Part shown: one piece after another, positions 56,001 to 63,100 of the stretch
Numbering within the stretch: position 1 is the first letter of the stretch
Layout: the number at the start of each line of letters is the position of its first letter
NCBI GenBank assembly: GCA_022819745.1
Contig: JAJEGS010000001.1
Span: 62,001-126,000, forward strand
Length of the DNA: 64,000 nucleotides
Reading direction: 5' to 3'
Source of the DNA: Candidatus Latescibacterota bacterium
Lineage (GTDB): Bacteria > Latescibacterota > UBA2968 > UBA8231
Translations under genes and position numbers: made by a program
The notes under the pieces: generated by a model
Database searches by the model: none
The model's input: only the letters and a program-made list of their open reading frames with translations
What the model was told of the DNA's origin: nothing

Positions 56001-56891
56001 CAGAACACCGTAAATAACTGTTCCGAGAACCCTGCCACTATTGTTGTCCGGGTAAAACCTGAAGATCCCGGTCCTCCATATGAAGATTGCTACGATATAC
56101 CTGAACGAAGCACCCCCATGGGTGGTGACGCGCTGGTTGTCCAACCCGTTGACTACGACGCCGTTCTAAGCTGCGGGACTATCACCCTCGGCGGTCTTGA
56201 GACGACCGACGGAACGAGAGGGTTCGTGACATCAGCCCATGTTATTGCCGGTGCCTCTATTGATAGTAGAGACTTCACCTATACCGATGCTCTCATTGGC
56301 CACAGCAAGCATGAAACCACCTACGAACTCCAGCACCTCCTCGGCAAAGTCTTTAGAATGCCCGCCTTCCGCACCGAAAATGAAGGAAGGAGACAGGTCC
56401 TCATCGCAGATGCTGCTTTCGTCGCCTACCCGCACCCGAAGACTCCCGGCTGCTCCCTGACGTGGAGCGGTGATGGTGAGGAGTTCTGTCTCGACGCAGG
56501 CAAGAGTGACACCTACCTTGACCGAGTCGCCCCCCTCACAGTTCGCGGCGCAAACGACACTGCCCACACCGTCGTCGGCTCGCAAGAGCCAATAGCTGAC
56601 CTCGCGGTGCAATCTTTCGGATCCGTATCCGGTGTCCCACTCAAGGGTACGGTTACCGGTAACCGGCTTTTGGGCAATCTTCCCGGCACGAAGTATTACG
56701 ACTACCTATACCTTGCTGCCGGCGGTTCATCTATCGGCGGAGACAGCGGTGCACCCGTTTACACGACTCCAAATGCAACCGGCACGGTTGATATTGTTGG
56801 TGTCCTTGTTGGAGACTCTAACGATGGAATCCTATTCGCTTCTTGGAACGATGTAACCCAAGCACTCGACTTGAAACCCATCGGTGATTAG
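53037..56891 (+). CDS. Large secreted multidomain serine protease, paralogue B
   Basis: The 1,284 residues share the full layout of paralogue A: signal peptide; regulatory-like module (about 19-75); FlgD-like NPFNPSTIIPY...VLGQRV module (about 80-165); dockerin-like DVDNSGHVDLADG / DVDCNGRVERADV (about 245-300); P domain (about 450-560); jelly-roll region (about 575-720). Two CARDB-like repeats follow (A has three), separated by acidic Glu-Pro linkers. The chymotrypsin-fold protease has H1068 (FVTSAH), D1125 (LIADAAFV) and S1237 (IGGDSGAPV). N-terminal modules are nearly the same as in A; the protease half is more divergent and less GC-rich. ATG 53037 is the start. It is on the opposite strand from A, 7.2 kb away. 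Confidence 0.85.
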   Translation: MKSLVVCLVGLLVSVHASPVSPPVVSGQVRLADGSPVAGAQVVLFDVADLGRGPVGQATTDEAGQFVLPLAASAALVLPQGFALGQNYPNPFNPSTIIPYQLAATSAVRLEVFNVLGQRVATLVDGEQAAGSYRARWGGTDAAGRAAASGVYFYRLMVDGAQQTGKMVLVDGQVGVPLGGPSVEAVPLASGSTGSYGLVVSGEGLVAYVDSDFGLAVRQGPVVVEVATQPQARGKVVVPTLEGMLGDVDNSGHVDLADGLLVAMYRIDPTLSLPNHGFIGLGDVDCNGRVERADVELLATYVVHPSAAAVSSLRIGQRGGYSLDPVTEMVWGSILGSKKKDVTVARILREVPVRLSGVMPFDSAGQVAIDGEDRLYLGIDPDYWSEHGGKHIYEALKQRFPVTPIHVEPSVGVVPLSGQATRPPTTTAIRNVAPVTGFGPPISFSESPHAALKGPAKKQQVVGSITVPDDVMVGTVEVGVDITHSFRSDLKIDLVAPSGVVTTLYDGVRDGINPAANIVEALPVTTALQGQSAQGTWLLRVGDYEQEDTGTLNAWGLTITPASSARETQNPPHLFMETFQEGLDAWNTTTWEAGSLGHDAEVPGEGEGNIVAKVAKCSICFMVLQEPLDLSAHESVTFSFYRWMDEGTSDNEFLVVDVGNGGQYQRLKTWNKDNADSRWHLETFTLTKDQIGDATSIRFFAIANNAFTTFAIDNVTISATPGSVVVEPVEPEEEEPEEEETVDIPDLSIPNMTTANTSVQPGDRIAIRITLKNEHAPTAANLVRVYRHTSETENPRQGGTQIISGRPRLQENSSRTVVARTTVPTTPATYYYYACIASVQGEQDTMNNCSPSVTVTVQPKTDTPPIETPEEEPEEEPEEEEITTHPDLSVTDTVSLPLATVQSGDTITIQTTVTNTGDASAAAQISVYRHTRKTNNPRQGGRRETNTATTDTLAPGATVSVTSTHRAPTVSRTTHYHYYVCVDTDSNEQNTVNNCSENPATIVVRVKPEDPGPPYEDCYDIPERSTPMGGDALVVQPVDYDAVLSCGTITLGGLETTDGTRGFVTSAHVIAGASIDSRDFTYTDALIGHSKHETTYELQHLLGKVFRMPAFRTENEGRRQVLIADAAFVAYPHPKTPGCSLTWSGDGEEFCLDAGKSDTYLDRVAPLTVRGANDTAHTVVGSQEPIADLAVQSFGSVSGVPLKGTVTGNRLLGNLPGTKYYDYLYLAAGGSSIGGDSGAPVYTTPNATGTVDIVGVLVGDSNDGILFASWNDVTQALDLKPIGD

Positions 56892-57099
56892 AGCGGAAGT
56901 CCTCCGTGCAGCACCCCTTTGGTTTCTGCCATTGCATAATTTGATTCAGAAAATAAAAGACCTGTCCAGATTGATGGAGTGTAGCGGAAAGGATACAGGA
57001 ATGGGCAGTTGGGGACAAAAGACTGAGACGAACGGCCTCGTTGACACTGTTTGACGCCAACTCTTCCTTCGCTTGAGACCTTAACGAAGAGAGGAGAGC
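56892..57099. other. Intergenic region before the quinoprotein array
   Basis: 208 bases between protease B and the first quinoprotein. No terminator, repeat or gene was recognised. Confidence 0.4.
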
Positions 57100-59988
57100 G
57101 TGAGACAAACCGATTGCGTCGTTCGTTTACTTTTTCTTCTACTGATCTATTCCGTCGCCCTAGCCCAGCCGACGGACTGGCGCTATTACGGCGGCGACGC
57201 GGGCAGCACTAAGTACTCGCCGCTCGCTCAAATCCACCGCGACAACTTCGCCGACCTGCGCATCGTCTGGCGCTGGCGGCCCCCCGAGGCGGAAATTCTT
57301 GCAGAGCACAATGTCGATAGAAACTACTATCGCAGTACGCCGATAGTCATCAACGGCGTACTCTACGTCAGCTCGCCCTTTGGGACCGTCGCGGCCCTCG
57401 ACGCGGCCACTGGCGAGGAGTTGTGGAATTTCGATCCCGAATCTTGGCGCGACCAAGAGTGGTTCCCCAGCACCCACCGAGGCGTGGCCTATTGGGAAGA
57501 GGACGGAGCCAAGCGCGTGCTCTTCGGCACGACCGACGGCTATTTATACTCGCTCGACGCCGAAACCGGCCGGCCCGACCCAGCCTTCGGCGATAGCGGC
57601 CGCGTCGATCTGACCCAAGGCATGCGCCGAGAGGTGCCGCGCGGCGAGTATGTTTCGGTCTCGCCACCGATGATCTACGGCAGCTTGGCCATCGTCGGCT
57701 CGTCCATCCCCGACATTCGCGGTCGGCCCGTGCCCCGGCCTATGCCGCCGGGCGATGTGCGCGCCTTTGATGTGCGCACGGGCGAGCAAAAGTGGGTCTT
57801 CGAGACGATTCCGCAAGAGGGTACCTTCGGCAATGAGACTTGGGGCGCAGAGTCGTGGAAGGATTTTGGGGGTGCCAATGTGTGGTCGATGATGAGCCTC
57901 GATTCCGCGTTGGGCTATGTCTATCTGCCGGTTAGCACCCCGAGCAATGACTTTTACGGTGGCGAGCGCCCCGGCGACAACCTCTTCGGCGACAGCATTG
58001 TCTGCCTCGACGCCCGGACTGGTGCTCGGGTCTGGCACTTCCAGATAGCCCATCACGGAGTTTGGGACTACGATCCGCCCGCCGCGCCGATTCTCGTCGA
58101 TATCGAGGTTGACGGTAAGCCGATCAAAGCCGTAGTCCAGCTAACCAAACAGGCCTTCTGCTTTGTCTTCGACCGGGTCACGGGCGCGCCCGTGTGGCCG
58201 ATCATCGAAATGCCGATGCCCGCCTCGACCATTGTCGGCGAAGCGGTCTCCGAGACCCAGCCGATCCCCGTTTGGCCTCGGCCCTACGACCGCCAAGGCT
58301 TAAGTGTGGACGACCTGATCGACTTCACGCCCGAGCTGCGGCAAATGGCGATGGAGGCGATTGAAGGGCATAGCTACGGCTCCTTGTATGCACCGCCGGC
58401 AGAAAAGGGAACGGTTTTCGTGCCGGGTCTCCTAGGTGGCTCAGACTGGTCGGGCGGTGCCGTGAATCCGGCGACGGGCGTCCTCTACGTGCCTTCCAAG
58501 ACGATGCCCTATCTAGTAACGCTGCGCCCGACCGACGATGACGAGGCTTCTTCGGCTTATATTGGCGTCTTCACCCACAACTTCACCGCCGCGCAGAACC
58601 TGCCGCTGCTCAAGCCGCCCTACGGTCGCCTCACCGCCATTGATCTCAACACGGGTCAGCATCTGTGGATGCGGCCGATGGGGCGCGGCCCGGTTGACCA
58701 TCCCCTGCTGCGCGACCTCGAAATTAAAGAAGATTTGGGATGGCCCTCGCGGACCTTTCCGTTGCTGACCCCGACGCTGCTGCTGACGGCGACCGAAGAC
58801 CCACGCGATGGCCAATTCGGCCCGGCGGCCGGTCAAGGATACTTCGTCGATCGCGAGGCGTATTTGCGAGCCTTTGACCCGGCGACGGGCGAATTAGTAG
58901 GCCAAGTCGAGTTGCCGGGCAATGCGTATGCTAGCCCGGCCGTTTACCAAGCAGACGGCCGCCAATACGTAGTCTTGTCGTTGGGTGACTCCTATCGGCC
59001 GAGCGAACTGGTAGCCTTGGCCATTCCGCGCCCAGGCGAGGCCATCCCCGAGCAGGGCAAGAATCGCAAAGACGCCGACCACAAGGCGTTCTACGAGGCC
59101 ATGGCGGCACTCGACGCGGGCGATAGCGAGCAGTTAAGCAAGCTCCTCAAAAAGCACGCAGGGTTGGTGAGGGCGCGCGGCTTTCTGGATGAGTGGTACG
59201 AGTTCCCCAACTTGCGCGGTGCCACGCTCTTGCACCTGACGGCCGGCGCACCGCTGCGCGCGGCCTTGCCCGATAATGCCGTGGGCTTGGCTGAGGTCCT
59301 GATCAACGCGGGTGCTGACCCCAATGCAGCGACGCTCGATTCGGCGACTACGGCAGAGCTTGCGGCTACTGCTGTTCAACTTGAATGGGCCGGGGTTAAG
59401 GGCGACCTGCTCGCGCTGCTATACGAGAAGGGTGCCGACCCAAACCGCAACAACGGCAAGCTACTGCACGACCTGCTAATCAGCCGCGAAAGAGAGCTAG
59501 CCGAGGTACTCCTCAGCTCTGGGGCCGAGGTCGATTTGCGCTTTGCCGCTGGACTCAATCGCACGGACTTAATGGCCAGCTTTTTCAAAGACGGTACCCC
59601 GACGCCGGAGGCCAATCGCCTCTATCGCACTAATCCCGACACCGTCCTCACTGGCCAACAGGTCGTAGATGAGGCACTGCACTACGCAGTGTACAGCGGC
59701 GGTCGGGAGGCCATTGACTTCCTGTTAGAGCGCGGTGCCAATATCGACGCTTTAGTCGGATTTTTCTGGGAGTGGGACTGGGGCAGCACGGCCTTGCACA
59801 AGGCCGTGGATACCGAAGATGTGGAATTGATTCGCTATTTGCTAGAAAAGGGCGCAGACACGACAATTGGAGACGCCCGCTGGGGTGAGACAGCCTATGA
59901 CTGGGCAGGCTACTACGACAACGACGCCATGCGCAAGACCATCGGCGCACATGACGCGGCGGCTAAGGAAAAAGAAAAATCCCCTTAA
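57100..59988 (+). CDS. PQQ-dependent quinoprotein dehydrogenase with ankyrin repeats, copy 1
   Basis: Eight-bladed PQQ dehydrogenase propeller of glucose-dehydrogenase type: DWRYYGGDAGSTKYSPL at the mature start, HHGVWDYDPPA and LTKQAFCFVFDRVTG around the cofactor, and DLNTGQHLW late in the propeller. A signal peptide implies a periplasmic site. From about residue 670, ankyrin repeats follow: VLINAGADPNAATLDS, YEKGADPNRNNG, FLLERGANIDAL, and TALHKAVDTEDVELIRYLLEKGAD. The total is 962 residues. The start is GTG 57100 with GAGGAGAG upstream. Fusion of a periplasmic quinoprotein to ankyrins is rare. It heads a tandem array; the gap to copy 2 is 13 bases. Confidence 0.88.
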   Translation: MRQTDCVVRLLFLLLIYSVALAQPTDWRYYGGDAGSTKYSPLAQIHRDNFADLRIVWRWRPPEAEILAEHNVDRNYYRSTPIVINGVLYVSSPFGTVAALDAATGEELWNFDPESWRDQEWFPSTHRGVAYWEEDGAKRVLFGTTDGYLYSLDAETGRPDPAFGDSGRVDLTQGMRREVPRGEYVSVSPPMIYGSLAIVGSSIPDIRGRPVPRPMPPGDVRAFDVRTGEQKWVFETIPQEGTFGNETWGAESWKDFGGANVWSMMSLDSALGYVYLPVSTPSNDFYGGERPGDNLFGDSIVCLDARTGARVWHFQIAHHGVWDYDPPAAPILVDIEVDGKPIKAVVQLTKQAFCFVFDRVTGAPVWPIIEMPMPASTIVGEAVSETQPIPVWPRPYDRQGLSVDDLIDFTPELRQMAMEAIEGHSYGSLYAPPAEKGTVFVPGLLGGSDWSGGAVNPATGVLYVPSKTMPYLVTLRPTDDDEASSAYIGVFTHNFTAAQNLPLLKPPYGRLTAIDLNTGQHLWMRPMGRGPVDHPLLRDLEIKEDLGWPSRTFPLLTPTLLLTATEDPRDGQFGPAAGQGYFVDREAYLRAFDPATGELVGQVELPGNAYASPAVYQADGRQYVVLSLGDSYRPSELVALAIPRPGEAIPEQGKNRKDADHKAFYEAMAALDAGDSEQLSKLLKKHAGLVRARGFLDEWYEFPNLRGATLLHLTAGAPLRAALPDNAVGLAEVLINAGADPNAATLDSATTAELAATAVQLEWAGVKGDLLALLYEKGADPNRNNGKLLHDLLISRERELAEVLLSSGAEVDLRFAAGLNRTDLMASFFKDGTPTPEANRLYRTNPDTVLTGQQVVDEALHYAVYSGGREAIDFLLERGANIDALVGFFWEWDWGSTALHKAVDTEDVELIRYLLEKGADTTIGDARWGETAYDWAGYYDNDAMRKTIGAHDAAAKEKEKSP

Positions 59989-60001
59989 TAAAGGAGAAGG
60001 C

Positions 60002-62923
60002 ATGAACAAACGAGCCTCTGTGACCTTGTTGGTATCGTTTTCGCTCTCACTCGCGGCATTTGCCAACGAAGTCGATTGGCCGTACTACGGGGCCGACCAA
60101 GGCGGCACCCGCTACACTCCGGCGGACCAGATCAATCGCGACAATTTTGATCAGTTGCGCGTGGTCTGGCGCTACCGCCCTCCCGATCAGCAGATCTACG
60201 AGACGGCTGGCCCCAACCCGGTGGGACGCAATCTCTACTTCGACAACAACCGCGGCACGCCATTGGCCGTCAACGGCGTGCTCTACTATGCCTCGCCCTT
60301 CAATATTCTCGTGGCTCTCGACGCCCAAAGCGGCGAGGAACTGTGGACCTTTGACCCAGAGGCTTGGCGGATAAACTTCCGCTTCTTAGGTAACGTGCGC
60401 GGAGTTAGCTATTGGACCGATGGTGAGGTCGAGCGGGTGTTTATGGCGACATCGACTTCCCATTTGTATTCCATCGACGCCAAGACCGGCCTGCCCGATC
60501 CGGACTTCGGCGAGGGCGGGCGCGTCGATTTGGGGGCTTCGCTGCGCCGGCCGCTGAGCGACGAGGATCGCTGGAACTACGGAATCACGTCCCCGCCCGT
60601 GGTCTGCCGCAACGTGGTCGCCGTTGGCTCGGCTATGGGCGACTGGCGCTTCCAGCCGCCGCCCGAGTACACCCCTCCCGGCGATGTGCAGGCCTTCGAT
60701 GTGCGCACCGGCGAGAAGGTGTGGGAATTCCACACCATTCCTTTAGAGGGCGAATACGGCAACGAGACGTGGGAAAGCGAGGCGTGGAAAAAGTACGGCG
60801 CGGCCAATGTGTGGGCGACGATGACGGCCGACGAGGAGTTGGGCAACTTCTACCTGCCGGTGAGTACGGCCAGCCACGATTACTACGGCGGCGAGCGCCC
60901 CGGCGACAACCTGTTCAGCGAGTCGGTCGTCTGTCTAAAGGCCGAGACCGGCGAACGGGTGTGGCACTATCAGCTCGTCCATCACGGCCTGTGGGACTAC
61001 GATCCGCCGGCTGTTCCCCTGCTATTGGACGTGGTCGTCGGTGGCCAAGAGCGCAAGATCGTCGCCCAGCTTACTAAACAGGCCTTCTGTTTTGTCTTTG
61101 ACCGCGTGACCGGCGAGCCGATCTGGCCGATCGAGGAAAGGCCGGTGCCGCAATCGCAAGTGCCGAGCGAGAGGATCTCGCCGACGCAGCCCTTTCCGAC
61201 CAAGCCAGCGGCCTTTGAGCGCCAAGGCATCAGCGAGGACGACCTGATCGACTTTACGCCTGAGTTACGCGAGGAGGCCAAGGCCATTCTCGCCGAATAC
61301 GACTACGGCCCGCTCTACACGCCGCCGACCGAGAAGGGCGTTTTGTCGGTTCCCGGTCAATGGGGCGGTGCCGACTGGGCGGGCGGCGCAGCCGATCCGC
61401 GCACGGGCGTGCTCTACGTGCCGTCGCACATGGCCATTACCACCGTGCGGTTGAATCCGGTAGAGGACCCGGAGGCGCACTCGGCGTTTTCTGCTAGCAA
61501 CGAATTGCACGTCCTCGGCCCTCGGGGTCTGCCGCTGGTCAAGCCCCCGTACGGCAGCATCACGGCGATTGATCTCAACAGCGGCGAACATCTGTGGCGG
61601 ACGACGGTGGGCAAGGGGCCGGTCGATCATCCAGCGCTCAAGGGCCTCGACCTGCCGGATATGGGCTGGGACAACCGCACCTTTGTCTTGGCCACGCCCA
61701 ATCTCTTGTTGGCCACTTCGCAGGACCCACACGGCCTCGCCGAGGCCGGCGAGGATTACTTCGTCGATCGCGACGCGTATCTGCGGGCGTACGAGTTAGC
61801 TTCGGGTGAAGAGATCGGTCGCGTCGGATTGCCCAGCAATGCCTACGGCGCGCCGATGAGCTATACGGCTGGTGGCCGTCAGTACGTGGTCGTGCCGCTG
61901 GGCAACTATCTAGGTGAATCGGGTCGCCCGCCCGAATTGGTCGCCTTGGCCATTCCACACGAGGGAGAAGAACTGCCGCCCCAAGGCCGCGACCGAGGCG
62001 ATGCCGACCACAAAGCCTTTTACGAGGCGGTAAAAGCCATCGACGCCGGCGACACCGAGGCCCTCCAGAAACTACTTGCTGAATACCCCAAGCTAGCGAC
62101 GGCGCGCGGCTATTTCGACGAGTATTACGAATACCCATACTTTCGCAGGGCGACGCTCTTGCACCATCTCGCTGGCGAGCCGCAACGAGTGCCGCTGCCC
62201 GAAAACGCGGTTGAACTAGCCGCTGTCCTGCTTTCAGCAGGTGCTGACCCCAACGCCGCGACGCTGGATTCGGTTGCTGTGCTGGACTTGGTGATAAGCA
62301 GTGCCCAGCTCGGTTGGGCTGGGAGCAAGGCCGAGATGGTTCAGTTCTTGGCCGCCGAGGGCGCGGACTTAGAGCGCAACCGAGGTCGGGCGCTGTGGGA
62401 CGCGCTTATCGAGGAAGACTTGGCGCTAGCTCGCATGTTGATCGCGGCGGGTGCGCCCGTGGATTTGCGCTTTGCCGCTGGGGTCAACCGCGTTGATCTG
62501 ATGGCGGAATTCTTCGACTCGGGGGGCGAGTTGAAAGAGGGAACGGGCCACCTCTATCACCCGAATCCAGACACCGTGCTCACCGCCGAGCAGATTATGG
62601 CGGAAGCACTTAACTTTGCGGCCTATAGTGGCGCGTTGGAAGCGGCGGAGTTTTTGCTGGATCGCGGTGCGGATATCGACGGCTTAGCCGGTGAGTTTCA
62701 CCGTTTCGACCACGGCAGTACGCCTCTGCACAAAACCGTCATGACCAACCAGCTAAAGATGGCCCAGTTGCTTTTGGCGCGGGGCGCGAACTCGCTCGTG
62801 GGAGATCGGGCCTATGACACCACGCCTTATGGGTGGACCTACTATTTGGAGACTTCTAAGGCCCTCGACGAGCTGCTCAAAGAACACCATGAGGCCGCCG
62901 TAGAGAAGGCGGGTACTCGCTAG
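60002..62923 (+). CDS. PQQ-dependent quinoprotein dehydrogenase with ankyrin repeats, copy 2
   Basis: Second tandem paralogue, 973 residues. The longer frame runs back into copy 1; ATG 60002 has AAGGAGAAGG just upstream and starts a clear signal peptide (MNKRASVTLLVSFSLSLAAFA). The propeller begins VDWPYYGADQGGTRYTPADQ; the cofactor region is HHGLWDYDPPAVPLLLDV and LTKQAFCFVFDRVTGEP. From about residue 685, ankyrin units (VLLSAGADPNAATLDS, FLAAEGADLERN, FLLDRGADIDGLAGE, TPLHKTVMTNQLKMAQLLLARGA) match copy 1 in order. It shares far more nucleotide sequence with copy 3 than with copy 1. Confidence 0.88.
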   Translation: MNKRASVTLLVSFSLSLAAFANEVDWPYYGADQGGTRYTPADQINRDNFDQLRVVWRYRPPDQQIYETAGPNPVGRNLYFDNNRGTPLAVNGVLYYASPFNILVALDAQSGEELWTFDPEAWRINFRFLGNVRGVSYWTDGEVERVFMATSTSHLYSIDAKTGLPDPDFGEGGRVDLGASLRRPLSDEDRWNYGITSPPVVCRNVVAVGSAMGDWRFQPPPEYTPPGDVQAFDVRTGEKVWEFHTIPLEGEYGNETWESEAWKKYGAANVWATMTADEELGNFYLPVSTASHDYYGGERPGDNLFSESVVCLKAETGERVWHYQLVHHGLWDYDPPAVPLLLDVVVGGQERKIVAQLTKQAFCFVFDRVTGEPIWPIEERPVPQSQVPSERISPTQPFPTKPAAFERQGISEDDLIDFTPELREEAKAILAEYDYGPLYTPPTEKGVLSVPGQWGGADWAGGAADPRTGVLYVPSHMAITTVRLNPVEDPEAHSAFSASNELHVLGPRGLPLVKPPYGSITAIDLNSGEHLWRTTVGKGPVDHPALKGLDLPDMGWDNRTFVLATPNLLLATSQDPHGLAEAGEDYFVDRDAYLRAYELASGEEIGRVGLPSNAYGAPMSYTAGGRQYVVVPLGNYLGESGRPPELVALAIPHEGEELPPQGRDRGDADHKAFYEAVKAIDAGDTEALQKLLAEYPKLATARGYFDEYYEYPYFRRATLLHHLAGEPQRVPLPENAVELAAVLLSAGADPNAATLDSVAVLDLVISSAQLGWAGSKAEMVQFLAAEGADLERNRGRALWDALIEEDLALARMLIAAGAPVDLRFAAGVNRVDLMAEFFDSGGELKEGTGHLYHPNPDTVLTAEQIMAEALNFAAYSGALEAAEFLLDRGADIDGLAGEFHRFDHGSTPLHKTVMTNQLKMAQLLLARGANSLVGDRAYDTTPYGWTYYLETSKALDELLKEHHEAAVEKAGTR

Positions 62924-63092
62924 GGTGCCGAGCAATTTCGTCGAGCGGCCCAACCTCTACATGCGCGGGAATGAATTACGGCAATAGGGTGTCTAATTAG
63001 CCGTAGTGTCTCGCAAACCTTTTGGTGCTACGCCAACGACGCCATGCGCGAAGTCCTCAAAGCGGCATCGATTACGGAAAAGGAGAATTCCA
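62924..63092. other. Gap between quinoprotein copies 2 and 3
   Basis: 169 bases. It holds repeat element copy 2 and, directly behind it, a short fragment that looks like the 3' end of another quinoprotein-ankyrin gene. The ribosome site AAGGAG before copy 3 is at 63080-63085. Confidence 0.6.
62964..63022. repeat. 60-bp repeat element, copy 2
   Basis: Begins CGCGGGAATGAATTACGGCA and contains GTGTCTAATTAGCCGTAGTG, then CTCGCAAACCTTT. It matches 45951-46010 with few differences. GCGGGA pairs with TCTCGC through one G-T pair, so the outer stem is kept. Confidence 0.65.
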
Positions 63093-63100
63093 ATGGTTAA
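63029..63100 (+). pseudogene. Remnant of a quinoprotein-ankyrin 3' end
   Basis: Reading TAC-GCC-AAC-GAC-GCC-ATG-CGC gives YANDAMREVLKAASITEKE and continues to a TAA. The end of copy 1 has YDNDAMRKTIGAHDAAAKEKE in the same place, and TACGCCAACGACGCCATGCG differs from it by one base. The fragment starts right after the repeat element and runs into the copy 3 ribosome site, so it looks like a deletion scar. The window does not show how it formed. Confidence 0.45.

Noticed and set aside
59867..60001. N-terminal extension of quinoprotein copy 2
   Set aside because: It lies inside the end of copy 1, has no signal peptide, and a strong ribosome site precedes ATG 60002.
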